Notes: generated by a model not told the origin, from the letters alone. 64,000 nucleotides of DNA from Tillus elongatus (GCA_964006375.1 OZ023267.1:84305406-84369405); one strand, 5' to 3'. Shown: positions 11,071-22,310, counted from the first letter of the stretch. Program-made: numbers and translations.

Positions 11071-12412
11071 CACGTCCATTTTTGATCTTTCCCAGAGTGA
11101 ATTACAAAGATCGCATGCTTTGCAACGCTCCCCCAGGCAGCAAAGGTGCAGCTAACGCATCTGACTGGATGGTTTCAGATTTATTATTTCCAGTCTTGGA
11201 GCATTTTGTTGCCCATGAAAGACCAACGAAAGACAATCCTAAGCTGATAATATTAGACAATCACGAGTCCCATCTCAGCATATCTGTTATTGATTATGCA
11301 CGTGCAAATGGCATCATCTTGTTAACATTGCCTCCACACTGCAGTCATAAATTACAGCCGCTAGATGTCGCAGTTTTCAAATCTTTCAAAGCATTTTTCA
11401 ACCAAGCAGCGGACAAATGGTTACTGAATCACCCAGGTTCTGCGATCAGCATTTATGAAATCGCAGAGCTAGTCGGTGAATCATTTCCCAAAAGCTTCAC
11501 CCCACACAACATTTGCAGTGGGTTTAAAAAAATTGGTATCGAACCGTTTGACCCAATGTCTTTGGTCCAGATTTCCTATGCTCCTACGTTACAGATCGGC
11601 CTGATCCAACCAATGTGCAAGCAGTTAACGAAGTTTCTGTTGTGCTCCCTACGAACTCTACGTCAAGATCATTATAGTTTGCGGAACCTTCTAATGTCTC
11701 GGAGGCGCTCACTCCCCAGGCGAGACCGTCAACAAGGTGTGCAGACACACCAACATCCTCCAAAGCATCTGTTTCCTTGGTTTCTCCTAAAGAGGTGCGG
11801 CCTTATCCAAAGGCAGCAGCTAGAAAAACGATGACAAAACGAGCAAAAACAATTTCTGCTGTGTTAACAACGACGCCAGAAAAACAAAAATTGGAAGAGA
11901 AACAGAGGTTTAAGGAAGAAAGGGCAGCAAGGAAGAAACAAGCTGAAGAGAAAAAAATTTTGAAGACAATTTTTCCAATGAATGGTGCTAAGAAACAAAA
12001 TCCTTACAAGAAGAGGTTTTTTCTTAACACCGAATTAGACGATTCTTCTGATTCAGTGGACTCTGAAGATGTCCATGATTCAGACTCATCGAATGAAGAA
12101 TTTGATTGTGATGAACCTCCGAAAGACTTAGAGGAGGGTGCGTTTTCCCTGGTTAAAGTTTACAGCAAATCTAAAGATAACTTTCGTTTCTATGTTTGTC
12201 AGATCGATAGAGCTTACTCAGTGGGTTACGACGTTACTTTTTTCAAGAGAGTTACGGGGACATTCAAGTTTAAGGTTACTGAGAAAACAGGGTTTGCAAA
12301 ATCTCAAGATTCCATTGTTAATTTACCTGATTCAATAAAATTTAAGGTAGGCAGATTTATGGGTATGTTTGCTTTCAATTTTGATTTTGATGAGTTCAGT
12401 CCTATTTTCTGA
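11070..12412 (+). pseudogene. DDE-superfamily transposase of pogo/Tigger type, 5' truncated
   Basis: Encodes the C-terminal part of a DDE_1 domain: IILDNHESHLS with the second catalytic Asp, LPPHCSHKLQPLDVAVFKSFK with the third acidic residue, then FTPHNICSGFKKIGIEPFDP. The first Asp and the DNA-binding domain are missing because the 5' end is cut at about 11070. A frameshift near 11585 and a stop near 11682 separate it from the tail at 11777-12412, which is rich in Lys/Glu, then acidic (DDSSDSVDSEDVHDSD), then a small beta-rich domain. The enzyme would cut and paste its own element; this copy is dead. Confidence 0.8.
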
Positions 12413-12720
12413 TTAATGTTAGGTTAAACATTTATTGTAATAATTTAAGCATTTATACCTGTTTCACTTGTTTAATACAGTTTTTTCTCTCAAAAATATG
12501 TTTTTTTACACAAGCGTTCAGTTGACCCACCCTTGGTGTTCATTTAACCCACCCCATGGGGTTAACTGAACACTTGTCCATTTTTTTTTAAATCTCAATT
12601 TTGACTAGGGCAAAAGTGAAAAATTAAGTCAAACAATTTTTTTTAGACACCTTAAACTATATCGAAGACATTCTTCTTTACAGATTTTCTCTATCTATAA
12701 CCAGACAAATTTGACAATTT

Positions 12721-12760
12721 TACAAAAAAACGGTGTTCAGTTAACCCCAGTCTACCCTAT
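12721..12760. repeat. Terminal inverted repeat end of the pogo/Tigger element
   Basis: Ends GTTAACCCCAGTCTACCC followed by TATA, consistent with a TA target site. Related GGGTTAACTGAACAC motifs recur at 12515-12575. The matching left TIR is not in the window, in line with the 5' truncation. Confidence 0.55.
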
Positions 12761-12784
12761 ATGCCTTAAGTCTTTACATAAAAA

Positions 12785-13060
12785 CTAATTTTAGCAAACC
12801 TTCTATTTGTGGATATCTCATTTTACTGGTTAAATTTCATCATTAATGAAGTCTAGGTGTTTGTATAAGTAATACAAAGCTTCATCATTGTTATCTCTAT
12901 CAGGTTTAAGCATTAAGTGTTTCTTTCGAATGTTTTCAGCAGAATTTGTTGTGTGCTGTACTAAAATCTTTTTCTTAATATTTTTCTCTTGTCCATCGCG
13001 TCCATAACGCTAAAGTTTTCTGTGTCAAACAAGTTGTTTGTTTCAAAGAAGTTATTTGTT
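12785..13060 (-). pseudogene. DRLRLL paralogue (type b), N-terminal fragment, copy 1
   Basis: Minus-strand segments encode ENIRKKHLMLKPDRD and LYYLYKHLDF. The same block is better kept at 45360-45520. It lies divergently from the capsid-like gene, with the TATA/CAGCTG region between. The link to the DRLRLL family rests on copy 55870-56440, where this N-terminus precedes a GDDINELVDRHRVL core. Confidence 0.4.
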
Positions 13061-13194
13061 TCAAAAAGTCGGTTGTTGGTCTGAGGTGAACCACTTATTA
13101 GTTGATTACTGTCCTAAGAGATACAAACGGTTTGGCGGTTTAAGGTATACTAGCTCCGAGCTGGTTGTCCGTCTACCTATCTATTGTTAGTTGT

Positions 13195-13350
13195 CTATCA
13201 CGACAGCTGTTGGACAGCTGTGTGTCTAACACTACAGCTGTTAGACAGATACTAATTTGATAGAACAGCTTAAAGAGCTGTTGGGCAGCTGTTAGACGGC
13301 TGTCTGTCTTGATACCTTATACCTATGTAATATTTTCAAAGAGTATATAA
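13195..13350 (+). promoter_or_regulatory. CAGCTG array plus TATA box upstream of capsid-like gene
   Basis: Four CAGCTG palindromes (13204, 13215, 13235, 13286) within 90 bp, embedded in repeats of the form ACAGCTGTTGGACAGCTG, followed by a TATATAA box at 13343-13349 about 60 bp before the capsid-like coding region. CAGCTG is an E-box that bHLH proteins bind; whether it works here is unknown. The densest of the related arrays in the window. Confidence 0.5.
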
Positions 13351-13399
13351 GAGAGCTTTTCAGTAATTCGTTAATACGTTTAACTAGAAATTACCCATA

Positions 13400-13912
13400 C
13401 TTGATTGGCGCAGCAGATGCAGATAAAGCATTAATGTTTAAAATCTACTACATTTTCACCCCAACCATGTTATACAACAGCAATTACTATGGATAAAAAT
13501 GGTTCTTATACCATATAGAGAATGGGAAATGTATGAATTACCGAATCTCAATAATTCAGCTAAAGGCTCGTGGTCAATTAAGACTTCCTCAAACACTGAA
13601 CGACATAAATTTTTTATTATGAGATTTCAAACGTTTCGATACAATAACGTTAGAAAATACATCAACGTTCGAAAATACATTCCAGATATCCCCACAGCAG
13701 CTTTGAATTTGAACTTTAACCAAGTAAATTAAATCGAACGTTTGTATGTTGGTAGAGAACCTAAACCTACCTCGTATTAGAAGCACTTTACAAAATATTC
13801 CATGTTTGTATTTGATTGCTCCAGGTACAGCGATTTCATAAAGCAAGCTCCAGTGGATATCAAATTGGAAATCAAAAATACTAACAACTTTTCCGATCAC
13901 ACGAAATGTTTA
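13400..13912 (+). pseudogene. Capsid-like protein remnant, copy 2
   Basis: Frames along this stretch encode DADKAL, IPYREWEMYELPNLNNS, SIKTSSNTERHKF, LNLNFNQVN, VFDCSRYSD and APVDIKLEIKN. This block order is shared by uncharacterised arthropod proteins of virus-like DNA elements that carry PLA2 and packaging ATPase; a capsid role is inferred from that context, not shown. It is broken by stops and cut at 13912, where an Env1 fragment on the other strand begins. Confidence 0.45.
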
Positions 13913-14320
13913 GGCTTCTGTGACCAATTTTTGACCGAAGTATCGGGTATTAAATGCTCTCCAGATGCTGTGGTAGTTTTCCCGTTGTTGCGCTTATGAT
14001 TTGATCAATGTGTGCCGGTGAAAGAAAGTCGTAAATGTTAGCTTGGTTCACATGTATGTTTAGCAAGCTTCTATGATGATGTGTAAGTTCATCTAGATAT
14101 CATCAGCTAGCTGATAAACACTCAATATGTGAATCTTTAATGAATTCTTATCTACTGCCTTGTACCAAGGTTCATGTTGTTAGCTTCCCGATCTTGGTTC
14201 AGTTTGGACTCGAACTGCCTTGGTGTTGCGGTATATCCTCTTCCCTGTATCATTGAATCTTGATAGTGATTGTAGCATCAGCCCCTTTGTCTATCTGATT
14301 TTCGAGTTTTTAATTTATTT
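13913..14320 (-). pseudogene. Env1 remnant, copy 3
   Basis: Inverted copy of 8150-8640, truncated at the capsid junction. Forms the left end of the large inverted copy of the 3.6-8.7 kb block. Confidence 0.45.
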
Positions 14321-14329
14321 AGGTAATGT

Positions 14330-15950
14330 AATTCGATTGTTTATTTAATCTATTTAATGTACACAGATTGTATTCTTTTTTGTTGGAATATTCAGAAGTC
14401 GTAATATAAAGATCCAAAAGTCTAAAGGAAATTAAAATTTCCTTTGTCATCTTTGGAAAAGAGAATCTGTCTTTCACCTCTGCATAGGTCTCATCTAAAG
14501 TTCGATGTTGCTTTTTAATTTCATGAGAAAAGATGATTTGGTCTCTAATCTCTGATGCTGTTTTTAATTTTTCCAAATTGGGTATTTTTGCTTCAGAATT
14601 GGAATTTTTAATTTTTATGGGGTTTCTTTGCATACTACTCTGTTTATTTCTTGCGAAATTTTGTTTATAAATCTTTTCTACTATAGGTTTTGTTTTGCTT
14701 ATTAAAGTTTTTTCCGTATTTAACCCAGTTTTCCCGTGTTATCGTACTGGGCTAAAGGTTCATCCTTATATTGTTTCCTTACTGTTTCCTTATCTCTACC
14801 TTGTGTCTTATCCGACTGCTTAATTAATTTAATATTAATCTTTAACTGGTTTTTGCTTTTTGTTTGAAGATCCTCAATATTATTTAAACTAATATGATCA
14901 GTCTCCTCATAACAATATTCGTTTGTAGTGGGAACTTCATCTAAACTGCTCTGTGGGCTTTTGTTTAATTGACATATCTTATTACTACTGACAAACCAAG
15001 AATTAACATAACTCATAATGCGATCATTGTCCTGTTGAATTGTCTTCGTTCGTTTTACTGCATCAGCTCGGTCAACAAAATGCATTCATTTATCGACTGC
15101 TGCTTGCGTAATTGTTCAAGTTTAAATTATTTCTATAGTCAGTCATTCTCTCCTTATAATTGTAACTACTATCACTGCCCTTATTAGGTAAACTATTTGT
15201 GTTGAGATTTATATAGTCATTATCTACTATCGATTGTCCGTAGACTAGCCCGCAATAGGAAAATTTTGGTTATGTACATCGTATAATTCTGATGGCGAAT
15301 TTTCATTATATTTTTCATAACTTAAATAATTTATTCTGTAAATTACATCGTTTATACTATTATCAACAAATTATCTGTTATTTGGGTTAGCTGTGTGCCT
15401 TTGTGGTTGCTGTGACAGTCTTGAATTAGAGCTGCCCAATTCCATGGGCTCGGGATAGCTTCGGCTTATGTTTTGATTTGTATGAGGTCGTACGTTTTGA
15501 TTTAATGGATTATTTAAGTTGGGTCTTTTGAATTGGTTCGACAAATTTTGTCTAGGCGTAAATTGTTGGTTTTGTCTGGGTTGGAAGTTTGTATGATAAA
15601 ATTGGTTATTATTATTCTGTTGAAACGATTTAATTGATTATTTAAGTTGGGTCTTCTGAATTGGTTCGACAAATTTTGTCTAGGCGTAAATTGTTGGTTT
15701 TGTCTGGGTTGGAAGTTTGTATGATAAAATTGGTTATTATTATTCTGTTGAAACGGCCTGAAATTTGGTTAAAATGGTCTCTGAAATTGGACGTTATAAA
15801 AAGGCGCGCTCCATTGTTTTTGGAAGGGTATTCGGTTTTGTCCTTCTATTATTACTAAAATTTTTAATTAAAGTTTTCTTCCTCAGATACGAATTTTAGT
15901 GCTTGATCTATGCTCTCTGGATGATTTAACACAGGGGGTTTGATCACTTT
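14330..15950 (-). pseudogene. Gag-type polyprotein remnant, copy 3
   Basis: Mirror of 6640-8140. The segment 14720-15085 is open for 121 codons (DNDRIMSYVNSWF, TDHISLNNIED, RDKETVRKQYKDEPL); 14319-14633 carries the Lys-rich tail. The Q/N-rich block again has the 128-bp tandem duplication (15470-15760), so the duplication predates the inverted copy. It ends at the same breakpoint near 15930. Confidence 0.5.
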
Positions 15951-15969
15951 ATATATCTCGGTTAACTGA

Positions 15970-16680
15970 AAAACGTTAGTATCGAGTTGTTCAGTTCACG
16001 AACGAATGTTAAGTTTATATCCTATTTGTGTTAAATACTATGTTGATTAATATTTCACAGAGAAACATTCACGTAATACAACATATAGTGTTATTTATGA
16101 TAAAACCACCAACACTTGGATACTTGGCGACAAACCTATTAAATTTATTGTTAAACATAGATGACAAAAATTGCCATAGCTTTCAAATTATGGTTAGTAA
16201 CAACTGGTACTAATCCTCTGTTGGAATTAAAATTTTTGAGAAAACTTGTTACGACTGCTATGGAAAATTCGCAAGCTTTACCTGATTATGCAGATATTAT
16301 GAAAGCTACTAGTCTTCACAGAATAGAGAACGATCCTCAGATGACATTATAAGAAACAGTTCTCTCAAATATCAACAAGTAGTAAAACCAATTCCAGAAA
16401 AATTAGCAGGTGCTCAGTCACGTCCTACTTCCATAACTTCAGGTTATGGTATGCTACACATGATGCATAATAAGAAACTGAAATAGTATGTGCACTGGGA
16501 TGATATAAACGTGTTGTTTGATAGGCTGCGGCTTTTAGTGATTTCTCAAGCCGCTGGTATTAACGCATACAACAACGAAATTTAACCGATTATCGAAGAG
16601 TTTAAGGAAGTAGGTGTTATATAAACAGACAGAGTTGCGTGTTTGCGAGTTTCTGAAAATAATTTAAAACATCTAAACAT
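15970..16680 (+). pseudogene. DRLRLL-type virus-like protein, copy 4
   Basis: Mirror of 5835-6600. N-terminal piece at 16028-16213, middle at 16161-16352 (SQALPDYADIMKATSL), and the core near 16500-16570 as out-of-frame remnants. Decayed more than copy 2. Confidence 0.5.
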
Positions 16681-16759
16681 AATTGTTCAAAGAGAGACAT
16701 TTCCGAAAACTACAAGTGGGGATTTTTATTCACAAAACCATCAATTGTGTAAGAATGGC

Positions 16760-17190
16760 GAACCTATTCACCAAAATACGTTTCAAGGTGTTGAATGTAA
16801 AGTTTCCACTTAGCTTGCATCGCTCAGATTTTGTGTCCAGCAGATTCAGTATCTTACTTAGATATTCATTATTTAGTATATCAATATCATGATTTGCAGC
16901 ACTTGACAAATTATATCCTTAGTTAAAATTTTCAATTTGTCTTCAAACTCACTTTTAAGAGCAGCTAGATCTGTATTATGCACAGCCTAAAGAGTTATGG
17001 TGATTAGACTTTGTATTAGATCATCTTTATTCTTCTTATAATTATCGGCTCATCAATCTACAAATTTTATATTCACACCATCAGCAGGTTTGGTAGCATT
17101 ACCAACGTTATACAATTTTTGGTTTTGCACATCAGAATCGTTAATTACAGTTTCCGGACATACATTATACTTTATTGGCTGAAATTACAA
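16760..17190 (-). pseudogene. CC2 remnant, copy 2
   Basis: Inverted copy of 5395-5810 with more stops. It meets the DRLRLL copy tail to tail as in the 5.8-kb copy. Confidence 0.4.
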
Positions 17191-17409
17191 AATACGTCTA
17201 TACAGTAAGTCCATTTTGACTTGTGTTGTAATTTAAAGAGTTTATTCTAAAAATACTTGACACTGCATTATCCAAATATGACACTTCGAATTTTAACAAC
17301 CCATTTTAAATAAAGTTTTTATACCATTTTCTCTTCCATCTTACATTTCCAATCACTGCCTTCATTTACTACTGATCTTTACACATTCATCATTACTTTC
17401 CCATCATCA

Positions 17410-17560
17410 TTCTTCATTTACTTTCCATGTTTATACCAAATTTATAAAATTTTATACAAAACCGAACCGCTTCATTCTGACAAAAATTTAAATATACAAT
17501 TTTGTACAATGAGAAAGTCTGAACTTTTCAATAGACATTCCTACACTAAACTTATTTTAT
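17410..17560 (-). pseudogene. Protease C-terminal scrap, copy 2
   Basis: Inverted copy of 4990-5150; frame broken at TCTGAACTTTTCAATAGACA. Confidence 0.45.
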
Positions 17561-17678
17561 TTGACTTCAACTAAATTCCATTTGTGCTATGCGATTATCC
17601 ACTATAACTCAAACTGCAGTCACTGCTTCCTAAGCTAGACTTCTATTTATCCTTTAGATTGCACCATCGATATATTCT

Positions 17679-17754
17679 TTAATTGCAAACATGTGTTAAG
17701 TTTATAATCGTTATAATGATAACGATTATAAACTTAACACATGTTTGCAATTAA
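17679..17754. repeat. Perfect 36-bp palindrome with 4-base loop
   Basis: Arms 17679-17714 and 17719-17754 are exact reverse complements around AATG. It lies at the end of CC1. The related locus near 4820-4880 has only one arm-like sequence, so the second arm arose here by local inverted duplication. Confidence 0.95.
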
Positions 17755-18190
17755 TGGCTCGATTTAAATCATCCTTAGTAGCAAACGTATTTTTCAGGTC
17801 AGCTTCAAGTTTTGAAACTGTCAGTCCTATATAGTCTTTTTGGAGCTTAGATATCCAGGTATCAACCATGGTAGCAAACGTATTACTAAGGGTAGACGTT
17901 GTTTGATGTATGAACTCCTTCATGTCCTTTCCAAGTCTAAGTAATGATTGATCCACACTAGTTTTAAGTCGAAATAAGGTAAGCTTCATGTTTAAAATCA
18001 GCATATTTTAAAATCTATATTCATATTCGTTTTTCCAATTCTGGCTTATGTAGTAGTATGGCATTTTGAAGTGTCACAGCATCTTTGTTCGTCTTATAGT
18101 TATCCTTATTTTCTGATAGTCATCTTTGGTTTTTTGATAGTCGTCTATCCATTCATCAACATTTTTTAATTTAGAGCATCTGTAGGTTGA
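17735..18190 (-). pseudogene. CC1 remnant, copy 2
   Basis: The 92-codon open segment 17726-18004 repeats the helical part (LLRLGKDMKEFIHQTTST, VSKLEADLKNTFATKDDL). The 5' part near 18010-18190 (DYQKTKDDYQK) is split off by frameshifts. The last codons run into the palindrome. Confidence 0.4.
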
Positions 18191-18194
18191 ACAG

Positions 18195-18726
18195 GATCGC
18201 CATTGTTACAGAATTGATGGTTTTGTGAATAAAAATCGCCTCTTGTAGTTTTCGGAAATGTCTCTCTTTCAACAATTCTGTTTAGGTGTTTTAAATTATT
18301 TGCAGAACCTCAGAATTTGTCGAACGGCATGTTAAAAGTTATTTAAAAAACGCAACTCTGCCTGTTTATTAAAACATACTTCCTTCAGTTCTTTGAAAAT
18401 CGGTTGAATTTCGTTGTTGTGTGCGTTCTTACCGGCGGCTTGAGAAGCCACTGAAAGCCGCAGTCTATCAAACAACACGTTTATATCATATACTCTTTCA
18501 GTTTCTTTATGTGCCGCATACCATAACCTGAGGTTATGGAAGTAGAACGTGGCTTGGCGCTTGCTTATTTTCTAGAATTGGTTTTACTACTTGTTGATTT
18601 TGAGAAAACTGTTTCTTATAATGTCTTCTAGAGGATCGTTTTCTTTTCTGTGAAGACTAGTAGCTTTCATAATCAGGTAAAGCTTGCGAATTTTCCATAG
18701 CAGCCGTAACAGGTTTTCTCAAAAAA
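18195..18726 (-). pseudogene. DRLRLL-type virus-like protein, copy 5
   Basis: Mirror of 3830-4290. The copy ends abruptly at 18726 in codons for the RKPVTAAMENSQALPDY region, where Env2 3' sequence is joined on. Confidence 0.5.
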
Positions 18727-19419
18727 TGTGGACCGAGAGGCGGTTTCCACACTAGGTTACTGTTTTGAAGGTGGCTGGTTGCTGAGTTGAAGGTGATCTT
18801 GGCAGGTGGCCGTTTGCTGAGTTGGCTATAGTTGTTTACCCATCCATGAATAGTCATTCTAATTGCGCTTCACTAATCCATTCGTCAGCGACCTTGGGTG
18901 TTGAATCGGGATTTGTACTTTTTATATACAACGCATATAAGAGGTGGCCATCGTCATCTCCTCCATCCTTTAGAGAACAAACCCTATGGTTCGTTCCGAA
19001 TAGTCATCGGGAAGTGGTTGGTTTGGAGTCAGCAGTTTTCTTTTTTGACTTCTGCAAGATGTATCTTGAAGTTTTTGTGATTATTGTTATTACTATCACA
19101 CTGTATAATATAATTGTCCATACACTAGGGTGGTATACGGGCAAATTGATGGTTCCTGGAATTCTGCCATTGATTTATTGTAACTGGGATTTGATATTGT
19201 TCAAGTCGTGCAGTGGGACATTTTCTAATTTTATTTCTGGTAATTTGTCTGGGAAGATGGGTGCTTTATTTGTAACCAATTCTATGGTTGGGAGATTGAA
19301 TGATTGTTTTGTTTCCGATGCCATTTGTACTGGGCTGAATCTTTCGTTATTGATGATAAGTTGGCATTTTGGGTTTCAGAGTCGCTAGTTTTGTTCCGCT
19401 GATTATTATGGTTTCTTCG
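18727..19419 (-). pseudogene. Env2 3' part and LTR-like 3' end
   Basis: Inverted, diverged copy of 60565-61250: encodes the Env2 C-terminal region with its membrane segment on the minus strand, then LTR-like sequence. It is cut at 19419 by the LINE. Confidence 0.6.
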
Positions 19420-20529
19420 GAGGTCCTCCTCAATATTCCCCCACTTCACATATGGTTGGAGAGGGTGGCGAGGTGGACAACGTACAGACTAATACAAATG
19501 GCAGATAACATGCCGAGGGAAGTCAGTCTGAGGGGGTCCGGACTCCTTGATGACAGTGATTGTCACAGGATTCTGGGAATGGTCTCGGACTTGATGCCTA
19601 CAAAAATCAGCAGAGATCTGTCTTTCAAGACTGTCCTCCCGGAAAGGGAGGACTGGGACCGGAACCAATAGACCCTGTTGAGAGCGGACCTCTGCTGGTA
19701 CTCTGACGGCTCCAAAACCAATATGGGAGTAGGAGCCAGCGCATATGGGGGCAGCACCGATGCTAGACTATCAGCTAGCCTCGGCAAGTACGCAACCATA
19801 CACCAGGCAGAAGTTTATGCCATCGAGATGTGTGCAAGGGAAAGCTTAAAAGACCTATGCACAAACAAATCGATAAATATATATGCAGATAGCCAAGCTG
19901 CAATAAAGGCTCTTGGTTCCTACCGGTGCAATTCAAAGACGGTATGGAGTTGCAAATCTGCCCTTAACGAATTGGGCAGCTGTAATGAGGTGTCGCTGGT
20001 CTGGATACCGGGTCACTCGGACCATGATGGCAACGTTGCGGCAGACGCGCTAGCCAGGAGTGGTGCCCAGTGTGACTTTGTCGGACCAGAACCGGTGCTG
20101 GGAATAACATCTTGCACAGCAAAACGCACCTTAAAGACCTGGACAGATAGAAGGACAATTCAATATTGGCAAAATCTTCCAGGATTAGCTCACTCTAAGG
20201 CCTTTATAAATGGCCTGTCTGAGTCAAGGGCTAAGAAACTTCTAGAGTTGAACAGACAACAACTGAGTACTCTAGTCGGCCTGTATACAGGACACTGTCG
20301 CTTGCGGCATCACATGCACCGTATTGGGATCGGTCAGGAGACCGAGTGCCGGCTGTGTATGGAGAATGACGAAACAGCAGAGCACGTGCTGTGTTCCTGT
20401 CCGGCAGCGGATAGGACTAGACACCTGCTCTTTGGCAAGGTAAAGCTTGCTCCAGAGGATCTGGATCAACTTTCACCCGCAAAGGTTATCGACCTCTGTA
20501 GGAGGCTGGATTTGTTGGGCGAAATATAG
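19420..20529 (+). pseudogene. LINE ORF2 C-terminus with RNase H domain
   Basis: One frame runs from 19420 to 20529 with a single TAG at 19669-19671. It starts at the end of the RT thumb region (LNIPPLHIWLERVARWTTYRL). A full RNase H domain follows: CWYSDGSKTNMGVGA with the first Asp, the Glu in HQAEVYAIEMCA, YADSQAAIKAL and VWIPGHSDHDGNVAAD. A C-terminal zinc knuckle (CRLCMENDETAEHVLCSC) ends it. RNase H plus this knuckle is typical of I/LOA/R1-like LINEs. 5' truncation is usual for LINE insertions. Apart from the one stop it is well preserved, so it is younger than its surroundings. Confidence 0.9.
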
Positions 20530-20617
20530 ACATTAGGCGTGAGCCACGATAGACCTTATGGTCGCGGTGGAGGGACCGATATGGACCACTCACAATCTAA
20601 CCTAACCTAACCTAAGC
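20530..20617 (+). repeat. LINE 3' tail with CCTAA repeats
   Basis: After a GC-rich 3' UTR the element ends in TAACCTAACCTAACCTAA at 20600-20617. The units are the complement of the TTAGG telomere repeat. Confidence 0.8.
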
Positions 20618-21166
20618 GTAGTGTGTGCGCTAAGGATTATGTTCTTGTTTCTGGCGACAATCATTTTAAAGGTATACGGATATTTAGGGACTGGTATTGC
20701 ATAAAATTGATAATACATATAGTCTGGTTTGTCTACTAAAGGTATATCTATTTGGAATATAATTTTAAAGTCAATTTGAACTGTTTTTATTTAAAAGATT
20801 TTTTCGTAAAGTGAAATGTCGGATTTTGTTATTCATCTTGATTTTGATATATGGGGTTTTCAATGGTTTCTAATTCTTTTGATATTATCTTTGGTTTCAG
20901 TAATGATGTATACGTGTATAATTTTGAAAATGTAATTGCATTTTCTGATGTTAATATCATATTTAGTACATTGTTTAACAAATAACTGATATGTGTGAGT
21001 AATTCCAAAGGTTGTACTCTATGAAAATTTTTTAGTTGGTCGCTTTTTAGACTATCTATTGTCTATTCCAAATCGTTTATTCACGCTACTATGGCTTCTT
21101 GGTTATGGTTCAGGTGGTCTATTGTTTTATTAAACTCTGCTATAGCATCTATTATGAGTGAGAGAT
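20618..21166 (-). pseudogene. Env2 5' part, separated by the LINE
   Basis: Inverted copy of 59780-60335. It includes on the minus strand the segment LIIDAIAEFNKTIDHLNHNQEAIVA. About 230 bp of Env2 present in the other copy (60335-60565) are missing across the LINE, so insertion came with a deletion. It ends at 21166, joined to a Gag/Env1 piece. Confidence 0.6.
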
Positions 21167-21475
21167 GAGGAAACAGTAAGAAAACAATATAAGGATGAAC
21201 CTTTAGCCTAGTACGAAAACACGGAAAAAACTTGGTTAAATACGGAAAACATATAATAAGCAAAACAAAACCTAAATTAGGAACATCTGATAAACAAAAT
21301 TTCGCAATAAATAAACATAGTAGTATGAAAACAATCACCTTAAAAATTAAAAATTCCAATACAACTAATAATTCTGAAGCAAAACTACCAAATTTGCAAG
21401 AATTAAAAGAAGCATCAGAGATTAGAGACCAAATCATGTTTTCTCATGAAGACCTATGATGAAAGACAATTTTTT
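21167..21475 (+). pseudogene. Gag tail/linker remnant before Env1
   Basis: Copy of 2252-2560 (inverted relative to it): VKYGKHIISKTKPKLGTSDK and NLQELKEASEIRDQIMFSHE in the open segment 21232-21459. Hydrophilic and Lys/Asn-rich; no domain recognised. Confidence 0.45.
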
Positions 21476-21589
21476 TTTCAAAGATGAGAAAGGAAATTAA
21501 ACTTGTGACCATTGCACAAAAAGAATACAATCTGTTTATATTAAACAAATTAAATAAATAATCGAATTACATTACCTAAATACATTAAA

Positions 21590-22310
21590 AACTCGAAAAT
21601 CGGATAATCAAACGCGGCTGATGCTGCAATCACTATCAAGATTCAATGATACAGTGAAGAAGATATACCACACACTAAGGCAGTTCGAGTCCAAACTGAA
21701 CCAAGATCTGGAAGCCATCGACAACATGAACCTTGGTACAAAGCAGTAGATAAGAATTCATTAAAGATTCACATATTGAGTGTTTATCAGATAGCTGATC
21801 GATTTCTAGCTGAATTTACTCATCATTATAGAAGCTTGCTAAACATACATGTGAACCAAGCCAACATTTACGACTTTCTTTCACCAGCACACATTGATCA
21901 AATCATAATTGCAGCAACGAGAAAAATACCACAGCATCTGGAGATCATTTCATATCCGATACTTCGGTCAGAAATTGGTTACAGTGTACATCTGTACAGC
22001 TACTTCACAATGACATAGGTAACGCAATTTATACTAATAAAAGTCACCCCGATTCCGTATAAGGTCGAAAACGAAACCTATTGGTCTATGGAATTACCCA
22101 ACCAAATCATAGGAGTGGATTATAACACGCAGCATCCCAATCTCCAAGAATCTATATGTGTGTTCCCCAGCTAAGGAGCAAGAAAAGCAACCACAACCGC
22201 ATAATAGATGAGATATACCAGAGGGAAGACAAAACCACGTATCCAATCCATCACCAGAAAGTCAAGTCCACAATCTGGAAACAACTGTATGCGCATACCT
22301 ATGGTTAGAA
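21590..22310 (+). pseudogene. Env1 remnant, copy 4 (best preserved)
   Basis: From about 21600 a helical region (LSRFNDTVKKIYHTLRQFE) leads to the open segment 21776-22018 (DFLSPAHIDQIIIAATRKIP, SYPILRSEIGYS, LYSYFTMT), then ILIKVTPIPYKVENE after a frame change, and a C-terminal piece near 22130-22310. Block order parallels Env2 at 59495-60985 although sequences differ, which supports an F-like Env for both. No clear C-terminal membrane helix was found. Confidence 0.5.

Noticed and set aside
13195..13350. CRISPR-like array because of spaced repeats
   Set aside because: Units are short, irregular and overlapping, without spacers. They are CAGCTG-type motif repeats in a eukaryotic genome.
18822..19388. 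188-codon plus-strand open frame
   Set aside because: It is antisense to Env2 and its LTR. The minus strand carries the recognisable Env2 sequence.
20589..20617. A chromosome end or interstitial telomere
   Set aside because: Only about three CCTAA units, exactly at the LINE 3' end. Too short for a telomere.
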